Assembly (NCBI GenBank): GCA_964486335.1
Contig: CAZAMB010000008.1
Span: 124,001-188,000, forward strand
Source of the DNA: CAZAMB01 sp964486335
GTDB lineage: Bacteria; Planctomycetota; Phycisphaerae; UBA1845
Reading direction: 5' to 3'
DNA: 64,000 nucleotides
The notes under the pieces are model-generated. The model had not been told where the DNA came from and did no database searches. It saw nothing but the letters and a program-made list of their open reading frames with translations. This document shows, in pieces, positions 51,512 to 63,700 of the stretch. Numbering within the stretch: the first letter of the stretch is position 1; each line of letters begins with the position of its first letter. The position numbers and the translations under genes are program-made.

Positions 51512-52246
51512 TCACGGCGACGGACCAGTCTGTTTTTCGGTTAGCACCTGAATCCGCCGAAAAACTTCAGCCGCCCGGGAGTCCAACTCTCGCCGCAACT
51601 CCTCCAGTGTCGCCGTCCCCTCCGTTGCCCGCCGCGTGAGCGATGAAAACACGTCCGCCAGTCGATTCAATTCGCCGGCCAATCCCGGAATCGGCGCATC
51701 CGTGCGAATCCGCCATTCGCCGTCCACGAGCGCGAGGTTCACCTGATCCAGCGGAACGCGCCCGCCGACCTGCACCGTCACGACCGCATGATCGCCGTCG
51801 ATCCGTTCACCCAGAATCTCAACGTCGCGAGAGAACACGCCCACGACGTTCGCAACCTCCGAATGGTCGAACGCCGACGCCGACGCGCGACCAAACTTGA
51901 ACGCCACCGCGTCACGCAGCGACCTTTCCGCCGCCGTCAGTCGATCGACGGTCTGAAGCAATTCGATGACCGCCGGCCGCTGATCGGGAAGCAGGAGCGA
52001 CCCGACCAGCGCCATGCGACCCTCCCGGCGATAACTGCAAACAGCACGAACCGTCTCAATCGGCGACAAATGACGCGCTTCACGATGCGGCCTCCCGGTA
52101 TCCTCCCCGGACTTGCGATCCCGATCCGTTCGATCGCACGCGAAACCCGACAGGGCCGACAAAATCGCAGCCATCAGCACAGTCAACCGATGCGCGCGAC
52201 AACGGCGCTTCGACCGATGAATCGCCGAATTGAAATCGCCTGTCAT
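51512..52246 (-). CDS. Predicted lipoprotein, unknown function
   Basis: 244 residues with a basic N-terminus, a hydrophobic stretch and lipobox LSGFAC near residue 37. The mature part is helical then beta, with a short segment VTVQVGGRVPLDQVNLALVDGEWRI reminiscent of NTF2-like or DUF4878-type domains; this is a weak impression. It begins two bases after the stop of the next lipoprotein gene upstream, so they are co-transcribed. Confidence 0.65.
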   Translation of the reverse strand: MTGDFNSAIHRSKRRCRAHRLTVLMAAILSALSGFACDRTDRDRKSGEDTGRPHREARHLSPIETVRAVCSYRREGRMALVGSLLLPDQRPAVIELLQTVDRLTAAERSLRDAVAFKFGRASASAFDHSEVANVVGVFSRDVEILGERIDGDHAVVTVQVGGRVPLDQVNLALVDGEWRIRTDAPIPGLAGELNRLADVFSSLTRRATEGTATLEELRRELDSRAAEVFRRIQVLTEKQTGPSP

Positions 52247-52248
52247 GG

Positions 52249-52803
52249 CTACGACGTGTACTTCGGAATGCGCAACCGCCTCGTGGCGCCGCGAGCGATG
52301 AAGCCGTTCGTATCCTCAAACTGCGTGATCAACTCTATTTCGTTGCCCGCGAGATCTTTTTTCGCCCACTGAAGCTGAACAAGGTAGCCCATGCCCAGAA
52401 CGCTGGCGCGAACCCGCGTGAACTCCGACGTCGAATAATGCCAGTCACTCACCAGCGTCCGCTCCTGTTCGCCTTTTTCGTTCCGCGAGATCTTGTACAT
52501 CTCGATGTGAAACGTTCCGTCGTGCAGCACCCCCTTGGTGGAACCGCTGTCGAGAAACACCCGGTAACGAATGCCTTCCGGATCGCGATCGCCCGCCGAA
52601 TCCGCGCTGATCCACGGCTTCTGATCGAACAGGCACATCACCCCGCGCACCACCGGACCCGATCGCGCTCGCGCCGACGTTGAACCCGATGAAGCGCTCT
52701 TGCCCGTCGTTCGACACCCGACCGCCGCGATCACCACGCATAGGCCCAGCGCCACGGGAAATCGCAATGGACGACGCCTTGAATGATCAATCGAACTCGG
52801 CAT
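52249..52803 (-). CDS. Predicted lipoprotein, unknown function
   Basis: 184 residues. Signal peptide with lipobox (AAVGC near residue 30) and a Ser-rich spacer. The mature domain (VRGVMCLFDQKPWIS onward, then RYRVFLDSGSTKGVLHDGTFHIEMY) is a small beta-rich fold seen in planctomycete lipoproteins. Co-transcribed with the preceding lipoprotein entry (2-base gap). No function assigned. Confidence 0.65.
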   Translation of the reverse strand: MPSSIDHSRRRPLRFPVALGLCVVIAAVGCRTTGKSASSGSTSARARSGPVVRGVMCLFDQKPWISADSAGDRDPEGIRYRVFLDSGSTKGVLHDGTFHIEMYKISRNEKGEQERTLVSDWHYSTSEFTRVRASVLGMGYLVQLQWAKKDLAGNEIELITQFEDTNGFIARGATRRLRIPKYTS

Positions 52804-52868
52804 CCTCTTAGGTCACTCAAGATTAATAGCGCCTGGCAGCCCGTGGTGAAACACCGATCGCTATAAAC

Positions 52869-52940
52869 CAATGTAGCGTCACCCCTCGTGGGTGACGACT
52901 AAACGCGGTCGACGCCGCCCACAAAGGGCGACGCTACATT
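52869..52940. repeat. Inverted repeat of about 15 bp
   Basis: AATGTAGCGTCACCC near 52870-52884 pairs with GGGCGACGCTACATT at 52926-52940 with a single G-T type mismatch. Each arm also contains a shorter hairpin (CGTCACCC/GGGTGACG on the left, GCCC/GGGC on the right). It lies between the lipoprotein gene and the 3' end of the secretin gene and may act as a bidirectional stop or a mobile palindrome. Confidence 0.6.
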
Positions 52941-52954
52941 TTCACCACGGACTC

Positions 52955-55900
52955 CTAGTCGTCACTTGCCGTTCCACCCGAACCCCGAGCAATACTCGGC
53001 CCATACGTCCCCGTCGTCGTCGTGCTCGTCGAAGTGGGTCGATTGATCGGCGGACCATACGTCTTCGGCCGCGGGCCGTATTGCTCTCGCTCCCTGTCTT
53101 GCCCCGGTGGAATGGCCGCCGGCGGCATAGGCGGAACGACACTCGGATCGGCAGGCCTCGGACCCAGACCCGCCTCCTGCGGCGTGATCCGCAGCCCTTC
53201 CATCAACGGATTCTGCCGAATGCTGTCGGGAAGGATGTACTTGTCACGCTGCTCGACCGACATGCGGCGAACGTCCTCATCGGTTCGCAATACGTCTACC
53301 GTGAGCACGACCAGCAGCTCGGTCTTGCTGTTTTGTTTCTTCGTAGCGCGAAAAAGCGGACCCAGCCCGGGCAAATCTCCCAGAATCGGCACCTTGGTTT
53401 CATTATTGGAATCTCGCGATTGAATGAGGCCGCCGACGATCGCCGTCTCGCCATCGCGAATCGTAATGTTCGTTTCGACTTCTCGTTTCGAGAAGATCGG
53501 CTGTGAAACCCCCTGCGAAAGCTGCACGTTGTCGCCGAGGTTGGAAATCTCCTGCTTGATCTCGATCGTCACGTACCCATCCGGGCTGATATGCGGCGTA
53601 GCCGTGAGGATGATGCCGACCTCTTCTCGCCCGGTCGTCACGTTGATGCCGCCCGTATCCAGCACTTGCGAATTCGTGATGATCGGCACTTCGTCGGCGA
53701 TCGTGATCTTCCCTTCCTCTCCGTTGCGGACCATCAGAATCGGACGCGAAAGAATCTCCAGCCGGTTGTCCTGCTGCAGTGCGTTGATCAGGAAGCTGAA
53801 ATCCTCGCCGGTTACCGTGAAACTGAACCCCAGTGCTTGCGCCGCGTTCAACGCCGTGCCCGCCACCGAATCGAAATCGCTGCCCTGAATCACCCCGTTG
53901 GGCCCGACGACCGCCTGCCGCGAGAAATCAAGCTCCTGACCGGCGAGTTCGATGCCGAGGTCCACGTCATTGTTGAGCGTCACCTCGGTGATCAGTACGG
54001 AAATCATGACTTGCGGCTCGGCCCGATCCAGCGACTGAATCAAGTCCATCGTCCGCTGATAACCCCGCCGACTCGTTCCCACGAGCAGGCTGCTGCTGCC
54101 TTTCTCTTCCTGGCCGAGGCTTTCCACCGAAACCTGCCGTTCCTGCCGACGAACGCGCGACTCCTCATCCTCCCCGCCCCCGAGAACATTCAGCTCCTGT
54201 TCGATGAATCCCTTAACCGCCGTCGCCAAATCCGACGCCGGGCGGAACTTCGCGTTGTACACCGACGAAACGCGATCCTCCGCTTCCTGCGAATCCAGAA
54301 AACGAACCAGATCCTCCACCATCGTCAGGTATACCTGCGCCCCCGCCACGATCAGGGTGTTCGTGCGCGCGTCCGCCGCAAAGCGAAGCTCTTGCCCGAC
54401 ACTGGCCAGTTGCTGCTCGAGATCGGTCGCCGCCGAACCGAACACCAGCTGGCTCTGCGTTGCGCCGCCTTCCGCGCCGCCGCCCGCCCCTTCGATCTTG
54501 AAAATCTCTTTGAGCTGATCGATCATCGTCTTGGCGTCGCTGTTGATCAGCGGAAACAATCGAATCTCCGAGGTCACCGGGCGGATCTTGTCAAAATCCC
54601 GAATCATCGCCTCCAGCATCGACATGCTGTCGGCTGGAGCCATGACCATGAGCGAATTGGTTCGCGGGTCGGGCTTGATCTTGATATCCTGACGAAGCAG
54701 CTTGCGAATCGTCTCCTTGCCGTCCGCCGCCTTCTCCAGAAACGATACGATCACCGCCCGCTCGTCGTCTCCGCCCGAGTTCTCGCCCACCAGCGTCTCT
54801 TCAAGCAGCGTCGCGAAGTCCTCCGCCAGCGCCTGCCGAAGCTGAATGACCCGCACCATCATCTCCACCGCCGGAGCCGACGTGTCCAGACGGGAGATCA
54901 CGTCCGCGATGTTGATCATCTGCGACGGCGACGCCCACACGATCAGCGAGTTGGTGCGCTCATCGGCTTGCGCCGCGATCGCGTCCGCCCGACCGGAACT
55001 TCCGCTGTCGCCGCTCTGCGCCTTGAACAAGCTGTCCAGCTTCTCCGCGACGCTGGCCGCCTTGGCCAGCTTCAGCGGGAAAATCTCGAACTGCCGCGCG
55101 ATGTTCGACGGCCGATCGAGCAGTTCCAATAGGCTCTCGATCACGTTCTGATCATCACGCGATGCGCTGGCCACCAGACTGTTGGACGACTCCTCTGCCA
55201 GAATCACGATCGGAGTCCGCGAACCCTCTTCGCCTTCCTTGCGCGAATCGAACAGTTTCTGCATCCGCACGGCGATCTGCGACGCCGAACCAAACTTGAG
55301 CGGGTACACCTTGAACATGGCCGTCAGCGGACCCGCCTCCACGTCCAGTCGTCGCACCACATCCTCCACCCGATCCATCGTGTCCAGCGCCGCCGCCACC
55401 AGCAATGCATTGCTCCGCGAGTCAGGAATGATCGTCGGAGCCTTGAACGTCTCCGACTGACCCTCCATGCCTTGAAACAAATCGTCCAGTTGCTTGCTGA
55501 GCACGGCCACGTCGGCGAATTCAATCTTGAACAGCCGCGTGTCGTTGATGAGCGGTTGCGATTCCAGCGTATTGATCAGTCGCTGGATCTCCTCGAAATC
55601 TTCCACGCTCGATGCCACGATGAGGGCATTGCTCCGCTCGTCCACCGCCACGATCGGAAGGTCCTCCAGCAGCTTGGCTTCCTTGCGAAGATCGGCCTTG
55701 CGCTTCCAGAGATCTTCGATCTTGTCCTTCAAATCCTTCGCCGACAGTCGTTGACAAAGCACGATCCGAATTTGGTCGAACAGCTTGGCCGGCTTCGTAT
55801 CCAGTTGAACGACGATCGACGTGATTTCGGCGAAGTTTTCCTCCGACGCCGAAATTACCAGCGAATTGCTCCGCAGGTCCGTGCTCAAAAACACGCGCTC

Positions 55901-57508
55901 GCGTTCCAGGGCGGCCTTGTCCGACCCCACCGCCTGCGCCGCTTCGAAACGCTGCGTGAACAACTCGGTGATCATCTTGCCCAGTCCCGTCGCATCGGCA
56001 TGTTCGACGGCGATGAGCCGCAGCGGGAACTTCAGCGCGGTCGCGGGCTGGTCCAGCGTGCCCACGATGTTCTCCACCAGCGAAAGCTGTTCCGCCCGGC
56101 CCGACACAACCAGCGTGTTGGTCCGAACGTCGGCGACGATGCCGAGGTTGTACACCAGCGCCCGGCCTCGCTCATTTTCCGGCACCGAGTTCTGACCGCT
56201 TCCGTCGGGGTCTTCCGGCAGCTTCTTCCCTTCGTCAAACATCTTCTTGACCACGTCCGCCAGCGACTCCGCCGCCGCGAACTTGAGCGGGAATAACCGA
56301 ACCTCGATTTCCGACCCCAGCGGCACGCCGTCCAGCAGGCGAATCAACTCGCCCATCGGCACGACGTTCTCCGCGGGCGTCGCAACGATCAGACTGTTGG
56401 TTCCCTCATCCGGAGTGATCTTGATTGTCTTCTGCAAATCGATCGGCGGAAGATCGGTGATCTGACCCGATGGACTCGCCTTGCTGATGATGAAACGATA
56501 AAGCGTTTCCTCCACCGCGTCCTTGGCCTGCTGCGATTGCGATTGCGACTTGAGCAGCTTGTCGATCACGTCGCCGAGGTCCTTCGCCTTGGAGTGAATC
56601 AACGGAAACACCGTCAGCTTCACCTCGCCGAATCCCGCCACCGGCTCCACGTCGATGTTGTCAATCAGCGACTGAATCTTCTCCCGCTCCGACTCCCGCG
56701 CCGTCACCGTGATCGTGTTGTTGGCGTTGTTCGGAAGAAACTGAAGCTTGCTCTGTTCTTTCTTGGCCCCTTGCGCCTGCCGAAGCTGCGTGACGATCTT
56801 TTCCAGTTCCTTCGCGACATCGCTCGCCTTGCGGTACTTCACTTGGAACCGCATCATCTCGATCTTGCCCAACGGATCCGGAATCGAGTCCACCTGCTTG
56901 ATCGTGTCGATCACCAGGTCAATATCTTCCGGCAGCGCCGACACCAACAGAATGTTTGACGACAGCGCGGTGACCTTCACCTGCTCTTCCGGCGTCTGAT
57001 TCGGGCGCTTCAGCGCGTCCCGCAAAGCCTGCTCCACCGACCGCGAAATCTCGTTCGCGTCGCGCTCGCTGACGGTGACAACTTCCACCACCTTCGTCTT
57101 CGTCGTCGCGAACTCCGCGTCCAATCCACGAATCAAAAGCTCCAGCGTCTTGACCGCTTCCTCCGGTCCGCTCAACACCACCTGATCGCCGACGATCTCC
57201 ACCGTCACGTCCGCCCCGGCCAGCCGCGCCAGAATGGCCGGATCAACCCGCTTCAACAGGTCGCTCACCCGGTCCGGAGCCGGAGGTTGTTGCGGTGCGT
57301 TGGGATTGTCTCCCGGTTGATTCACCGGGCGCGCGCTCGGCCGCTCAGCCGGAACCGGCACGTCCGCCTTCGTCCGCTCGCTTTCATCGGGAGTCTGCGC
57401 AAGCGCCGCAACTGCGCCGACCAGCAATCCAAAGGCGATCGCCCATCGTGCTCCCGATCGAGCCAACCGCCCCAATCGCGCCGCCGCAGCCTTGTGAATC
57501 ATCGTCAT
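52955..57508 (-). CDS. Secretin with about a dozen N-type domains
   Basis: 1517 residues from the ATG at 57508 (GGAG eight bases upstream). The signal peptide ends near AALAQT (about 38). About twelve successive units of the secretin-N type are recognisable by a strand of the form DxRTNSLIV (for example DEGTNSLIVAT, DVRTNTLVVSG, DERSNALIVAS, DPRTNSLMVMA). The C-terminal secretin core (about 1165-1390) is clear: QVMISVLITEVTLNN, LSRPILMVRNGEEGKI, VGIILTATPHISPDG, ETNITIRDGETAIVGGLI and the final LLVVLTVDVL. Ordinary GspD has about four N-domains, so the periplasmic part here should be much longer. A low-complexity Pro/Thr tail ends it. Likely outer-membrane secretion pore. Confidence 0.88.
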   Translation of the reverse strand: MTMIHKAAAARLGRLARSGARWAIAFGLLVGAVAALAQTPDESERTKADVPVPAERPSARPVNQPGDNPNAPQQPPAPDRVSDLLKRVDPAILARLAGADVTVEIVGDQVVLSGPEEAVKTLELLIRGLDAEFATTKTKVVEVVTVSERDANEISRSVEQALRDALKRPNQTPEEQVKVTALSSNILLVSALPEDIDLVIDTIKQVDSIPDPLGKIEMMRFQVKYRKASDVAKELEKIVTQLRQAQGAKKEQSKLQFLPNNANNTITVTARESEREKIQSLIDNIDVEPVAGFGEVKLTVFPLIHSKAKDLGDVIDKLLKSQSQSQQAKDAVEETLYRFIISKASPSGQITDLPPIDLQKTIKITPDEGTNSLIVATPAENVVPMGELIRLLDGVPLGSEIEVRLFPLKFAAAESLADVVKKMFDEGKKLPEDPDGSGQNSVPENERGRALVYNLGIVADVRTNTLVVSGRAEQLSLVENIVGTLDQPATALKFPLRLIAVEHADATGLGKMITELFTQRFEAAQAVGSDKAALERERVFLSTDLRSNSLVISASEENFAEITSIVVQLDTKPAKLFDQIRIVLCQRLSAKDLKDKIEDLWKRKADLRKEAKLLEDLPIVAVDERSNALIVASSVEDFEEIQRLINTLESQPLINDTRLFKIEFADVAVLSKQLDDLFQGMEGQSETFKAPTIIPDSRSNALLVAAALDTMDRVEDVVRRLDVEAGPLTAMFKVYPLKFGSASQIAVRMQKLFDSRKEGEEGSRTPIVILAEESSNSLVASASRDDQNVIESLLELLDRPSNIARQFEIFPLKLAKAASVAEKLDSLFKAQSGDSGSSGRADAIAAQADERTNSLIVWASPSQMINIADVISRLDTSAPAVEMMVRVIQLRQALAEDFATLLEETLVGENSGGDDERAVIVSFLEKAADGKETIRKLLRQDIKIKPDPRTNSLMVMAPADSMSMLEAMIRDFDKIRPVTSEIRLFPLINSDAKTMIDQLKEIFKIEGAGGGAEGGATQSQLVFGSAATDLEQQLASVGQELRFAADARTNTLIVAGAQVYLTMVEDLVRFLDSQEAEDRVSSVYNAKFRPASDLATAVKGFIEQELNVLGGGEDEESRVRRQERQVSVESLGQEEKGSSSLLVGTSRRGYQRTMDLIQSLDRAEPQVMISVLITEVTLNNDVDLGIELAGQELDFSRQAVVGPNGVIQGSDFDSVAGTALNAAQALGFSFTVTGEDFSFLINALQQDNRLEILSRPILMVRNGEEGKITIADEVPIITNSQVLDTGGINVTTGREEVGIILTATPHISPDGYVTIEIKQEISNLGDNVQLSQGVSQPIFSKREVETNITIRDGETAIVGGLIQSRDSNNETKVPILGDLPGLGPLFRATKKQNSKTELLVVLTVDVLRTDEDVRRMSVEQRDKYILPDSIRQNPLMEGLRITPQEAGLGPRPADPSVVPPMPPAAIPPGQDREREQYGPRPKTYGPPINRPTSTSTTTTGTYGPSIARGSGGTASDD

Positions 57509-57735
57509 GACTCCCGCTCCGTTCGATGCCCGTTCACCATCCATGGCCATCCGCCTTACACATTGGCGTCGCAAGAACAACGCCCGCTGCCTTGTATGCC
57601 CGAATCAGACCGCTGGTCGCAACCGTTTCGGAGCCGAACCGACCGCCCGGTCCGCCCCGCAACGACTCGTAAACTACCGCCCGACAATCGCCGACGCAAC
57701 AAAAATCCCGCCGTCAGCGCCTCACCTCTTCGTCA

Positions 57736-60700
57736 TTACGGCCGACCGCCGCCGCGCGTCGGCCTCGACCCGCCGCCCGACGAGCCTCGTCGCGAAGAAC
57801 CCGAATTCGACTGCTGCGTCATCTGGTCAATCAAACGTTGGATATCCTCCGTGGCAATATTGGGAACGGGGACGATGATCGTCGTGTTGTTTCCCGTCGG
57901 ACCCATTTTCTCCAACGTGCGGATCATCTGTTCCGCGTCGTTGAACAGCATGGGACTTCCCGCGATGGTAATCGAATTGGTTCGACGATCGGCCAACGCC
58001 GAAATTGTCGGAATTGAACCGCCTCGTCCACTGCCAGCCGGGGCTCGCATCTTCGCGCTCTCATTGATACTCTGCTCGACCTTTTCTGAAAGATCATCAA
58101 CGTTAATACCTGCCGAAACCTGCACAATTCGAAAAGTGGATTTGTCCTTCTTGTCTTCCGTGTCGATCTTCTCCACCACGCCCTGGATCGCCGCGAGGTC
58201 CGTCGCCGACGCCCGAACGATGATCGCGTTGCTCGTCTCATCCGCCACGATCACCGGCGGCGAGTAGTGCTTCTTTCCGCCGCCCATCTTCGGATCGTTG
58301 AACATCTCCTTCAGTTGCGGCAGCAGCAGGCTCGACGATGCATACTTAAGCGTGATGATCTGCGGAACGCTGCCCTTCTCCCCCGCGATGTCCATCCCCT
58401 TGGCGATCGACTCGATGCGATCGAGTTGCTGCTGATCGCCGCTGATCATGATCGCATTCGTCTGCGCGAGCACGCCCAGCCGCACGTCGCCGATCAACTG
58501 ATCGCCACGCCCACCCGGACCGGCCGGCTTCTTGAGATACGCCTGAAGCGCCGTGTTGATTTCCGACGCGTCGCCATATTGCAGCGTCACGACGCGAACG
58601 TCACCGGCCGTCGCGATCTCCTGCGTGTCCAGTTCCTTGATCGTCGCATCGATCTTCGCGAAGTCGACCGCGTTGCAGCGCACTAATATCGCCTTCGACC
58701 CCGTCGCCGCAGAAATCGAAATCGCCGCTTCGCCTTCGGCACTCTTCTGCGCGTTGCGCACGAAAATATCCGTCAGCGCCTTGACCAGCGCGTCCGGGTC
58801 AGCGTTCTTCACCTCCACGACGTGCACTTCCTGCTGCGTCACCGCGCTCGCCGGCGTGTCGATCTTACGCAGATTCTCCTCGATGAAGCCGAACACGCTC
58901 GGCGTGCCCAGCACAATGAGCGCGTTGGCCGTCTCGTCCGGCTGAACACTGAACGCCTCGATTTTCTTCGCGTCCTGCGGACCAAGCCGCTGGACATACT
59001 CGGTCATCAGTTTGGTCAATTGCCCGTGGACGGCCTTCGCGTTTGCGTATTGCAGCGGATAAATCCGAAACTCCACCGAAATCCCGCTCCCCGGCGTGTC
59101 CAGCGTCTTGGCCAGCGATTCCACCTGCGAGAACATCTCGTCGTCCGCCACAACGAAGAGCCGCCGCGACGCGTCGTGCGCCGTCACCGTGAATCGCGGC
59201 AGCGCCGACGCTCCCGACGACCCCGGCCGTGCCGTTCGCTTCGAGTCGTAGGCCTTCTCGATCGCGTCGGCCACCTGGCTCGGCGTCGCGTTGGTTAGTT
59301 CGATAATCCGCGGCGTGGTGGTTTGCTTCGATTGCTCTTCCAGCTTCGCCACCGTCGACAGAATCTGCTCGTGCAGTCCCGTCGGCGCGCTGAACAGCAC
59401 GATCCGCCCGCCGGCCTCGCCGATAAACTTCGGACTCTTTCCCCCGCCCGACTTCCCACCGACCGGCCCGCCGGCCGCCCCGCGCGCTGCCGACGCTCCG
59501 CTTCCTCCACCAAACATCTCGCCAAGCGTGTCCGCGACCATCTTCGCGTCGGCATGCGCCAGCACCACGTCCTTCCACTCATCCTCCGTGCTCTTCACAT
59601 CGAATCGAGTCAGGACTTCTTCAATCTCCTTGATCTGCTCCGCCGTCGCCTGCACCGTCAGCATGTTCAGGCGGTCATAGGCGATGAAGCTCGGCGCGTT
59701 CATGCCGCCCCCGCCGATCGACGGCGCACCCTCGCCGCCGCTCTTTTTCGACCCCTTTCCCGATCGCCCCGGCGACTTCTCCGCGAAATAGTCGCTAAGT
59801 TGTTCCGCTACCTCGGCCGCTTCCGCGTGCTTCAATTCGTAATACCGCGTCAGCCGTTCCGCGATGTCGCCGCTTTCAAACTGATCGATCAGCTTGCCGA
59901 TGTAGTCCAGCGCCGCGGGCGGCGCCATCGCCATGATCGTGTTCGCCGTCTCGCTCGAAAACAAAGTGATATCCTGCGGATCGACGCCCAGCAGGCTCCC
60001 CGTCGTGCTCTCCTGCAACACGGTTTGCGGAAGCTGACCGCCCGGCCCCGTCGTCGAAGCCTGCGCCGCCCCCGGCATCCCCGGAAACGCCGGTCCACGC
60101 GCGGCCGCACGCGGACGATCCTTCGCCGCGTCCAGCCGAAGCATTTCACGAAGCATCTGTTCGACTTCAGCGGCGTTGAGCTTTTTAAGCTGATACGTCC
60201 GCATGATGCTATCGACCGGTTTGGGTTGGTCGATCGTCGCCAGCAGTTCGAGAATCTGCGGATACTGACTCGTTTCGGCCCGGAGAATCAGCGTCCGGTC
60301 GCGCGGATTCGGATACACCCGCACCGCCGGCGCGGGAAGTTGCGGCACCTGAATCTGCGGCTGCTGAGGTTGTTGCGGCTGATTGCCCTTGCCCGCGCCG
60401 TCCTTGCCGTCCTGATCCTGACCGCCGCGCTCTTGTTGCTGCTGTTGTTGCTGCCGCTGCTGCTGCATCTGCTGCATTCGAGCCATCTGGGCGGCCTGTT
60501 GCTGCTGGATCATGACTTGAGCTTGCTGAGACTTCGTCGCGTTGAACATCTCCTCCAAAACGTCCTGCGCCGAAAACACATCGATGTACTTCACGCGATA
60601 GATGCGAATGTCCGGCGCGACCAGCAGGTCTTTGATCTCGTCGTCCAGGTCTTCCATCGCTTCCTTGACCGTGTCGAGATCATCCTCCTCGCCCTCCACG

Positions 60701-63700
60701 ACTATCACGCCTTGCGTGTCGTCGTAAATCACTTTGAGTTTCTTGCTTGTCTTGGTCTTGCCCTTCTTGTCTCGTTCGGTCTCGGAATCCTTTTTCTCCT
60801 CCTTGCCCGAGTCTTCCTTCGGGGCGGCGATCGGCTGAAGCGCCCGCTGGATCATCAGGTCGGCATTCACCGGCGGCTCGACATAGGGGGTCTCTTCGAC
60901 GGGCACGTCGTCCTGAATTGGCTCGATGTGTTCTTCCTGTTCCTCAGGCGGAGCCGATTCTTCGGGCGGCGGTTCCTGCTGACCGATCGCCGAACCAAGC
61001 AGCGCCGCGGCCATTCGATCAAACGCCAGCGGCATCACGCACGGCGACACTTTGGATTCTTCCACGACCGGCACGCGAACCCGCTCCAGTGGAAGTTTCT
61101 TCTCAATGTCTTCCGGCGTGTTGTTGACCAGATCGATTTCGTATTCACCGAGATTTCGCTTCAGCCACCGTGCCGTCGCCTCCGCGCTCATCCCCGCCGG
61201 ACTCGCAATAGACTTCCGCAGGACTTTGACCGGCTTGTCACTCGGCTTGTCCACATGTTCCGCGATCATCGCCTTGATCTCTTCAAAACGACTCTCATCA
61301 GGATATCGAATGACCAGCGAATCTTTGAACAGCTTCTCTACCTTCGGAAGTTTTCCGTGCGGCTCCCAGAGGGATTCCAGAAGGTCTTCCAGGTCCCAGC
61401 GCGCATCGCTGGCGTCGGCATGCTCCAACTTGTATATGAACTTCGGAACCGGCTTCTCTTCGATGCCTCCTCGGATGACCTCGTCTTCCTCGAACATCTT
61501 GAAAATGTCGTCGATCTGCGCCAGCTTCGACGCCGTCGTCGCCACCAGCATCGTCCGGCCGATCAGATCCGCCTGAATGTACAGATCGCCCCCCGAGTGC
61601 GTCTTCGTCGTCGTGAACTCCTCCTCATCTTCCTCCTCCGCCGCGCCTTTGCCGGATGCCGCCATTCGCGCCGGACGAGGCACGCCGCCGGTTTTCGCCG
61701 GTGTTGCAGAGTCCACCACGTTCACGATCAGATCGAACAACTGCGCCGTGTCCGCGTCTTTCACTTGATAAAGCTTGATCCGCCGGCCGCGCGTCGACAG
61801 CTCGTCCAGTTTGTGAATCCACTCCGTCGCCTTATCAACCTCCGCTTCGATGCCGTTGAGGATGATCGATCCGCCGCCCGGCGCTTCCACGATCGTCAGC
61901 GCCTCCGTCGACAGACTCTCCGCCGCCACCGCCCCCGGACTGCCCGGCACGCCCACGGGCCTCGGGCGCGCCACAGCCCGTACTTGCGTCGGCCGCCCCA
62001 TCATCTCCTTGACCGTCTTGATCATCTCGGACGGCGACGCATTGGCCAGTTCCACCGTGCGAAAAACGACTTTGTCCTTCTGATGCGCCGGCTGATCGAA
62101 CATCTCCACCAGCCGCCGGGCCTCGGCGATGATCGCCTTCGGCGCCGCGATCACGATCCGCTCATTCCGCGCGTCCGCCGCGATGTGATACCGATCGCCC
62201 CCGCCCGCGTTGCCGCCCTGTTGCAGCGCGCGAATGCGCCGCGGATTCGGAACCGGCGAAGGCGCGGTGCTCTCGGTCGGCACGTCTGCCAGCTCGCCCG
62301 CCTGCACCAGCCCCCGAATCTTCAGGTCCAGCAGCGGACGAATGTCCTCCACCAGGTCCAGCGGATCCCCGTGCTTCACGTCGATGAACTCGACGATCGA
62401 CGGCTCCGCCGAAGCCTCCACCCGCAATACGTTCAGCAGCTTCTCAATCTCCGGAAACTGCGCCGGATCGCCGATCACCACCAACCGCGACGACGCCGGC
62501 TGTGGAATGAACCGCGGTCCCTCCGCGCCCAGTCCGATGGCCGCCGCCGCGCCGTCCCGACCCGCGCGCCGACCCGCTCGACCCGGTCCCGCGAAAACCG
62601 ATGTCAGCGTCTCCGTGATCCCCACGATGTCCGAGCCCGGCGGAAAATCCGAAAACACCTTGAGTTCCGTCCCACCCGATGGAATGTCGAACTCCGCGAT
62701 CACCTTCGCCACTTCGTCCAGCATCCGCGGCGTCGCCTTCACGATCAACCGGTTGGCGATCTGCACGATCGTCATCTTGTCCGAAACAACGGACTCAACC
62801 GTCGGCCCGCCTCCGACTCCGGCCGGCGCCCCGGCGTCTCCGCGCGGAATCCTTCGCCGTCCGACTCCCGTACGCGGCTCGACGACACCGCCGCCATCTC
62901 CCAGAAGCGCTTCGATCGTCGCCTTGATATCCGACGGATCGGAGTGCTTGATCTCGAACGTCCGCTGTTCGACGAGCGACGGCTTGTCCACCTCCTCCAA
63001 AAACACCTTGATCCGGGCGATATCCGTCGGCGTCGCGCCCACCACCAGGATCGAGTCATCCGTCGCCACCGTGCGAATCGCGGAATCCACGTTTGCCAGT
63101 CCGCTGAGCATCGTGCCCAGCCGCTCCACCGCCGTCGCTGGATCAAGATGCGTTACCGTCAAGCGAACGAACGGCTCCGATTCCGGCGCGGCAACGTCGA
63201 TCTGCGCGATGAACGCCTCATACCGCTTCCAGTCCGATTCTGTGCAGAGAATATAGAGCAGCTTCTGCACATCATCCGGCGTGAACTTCGACGCCGCCTG
63301 CGTCGTCACACGGCGACTCTTCGGCGTCCGACCGGCCGCCGCCGGCGCTGGCGACGCCGCCGTGCTGCCGTCCAGCTCACGAAGCAACCCCGTCACGAAC
63401 GAAGGAGTCTGATAGATCAGCCGCACCACCCGCAACGCCACCGGATCCTGCGCGACATCCAGCAGTGCGATGATCTCCTTCACCTTCGTCAGTTCGCTCT
63501 CCGTGCCGCTGTACCACAACGCCCCCCCCGACGGATCAGGAATCAACTGAAAGGAATCTCCCCCCGGCTGCCCTTTAGGAATGCCGCCCCCGCCGAGAAT
63601 CTGACCGACCGTCGTCGAAACCTCGTTCGCATCGGCCACTTCCAGTTGAATCCGCAACGGGCCGATCTGCGACACGACGTCGAACAACGCCACCAGATCA

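Noticed and set aside
60430..60520. A CAG-type microsatellite in the Gln-rich segment
   Set aside because: It is an in-frame coding low-complexity region of the giant secretin-N protein, not a separate element.
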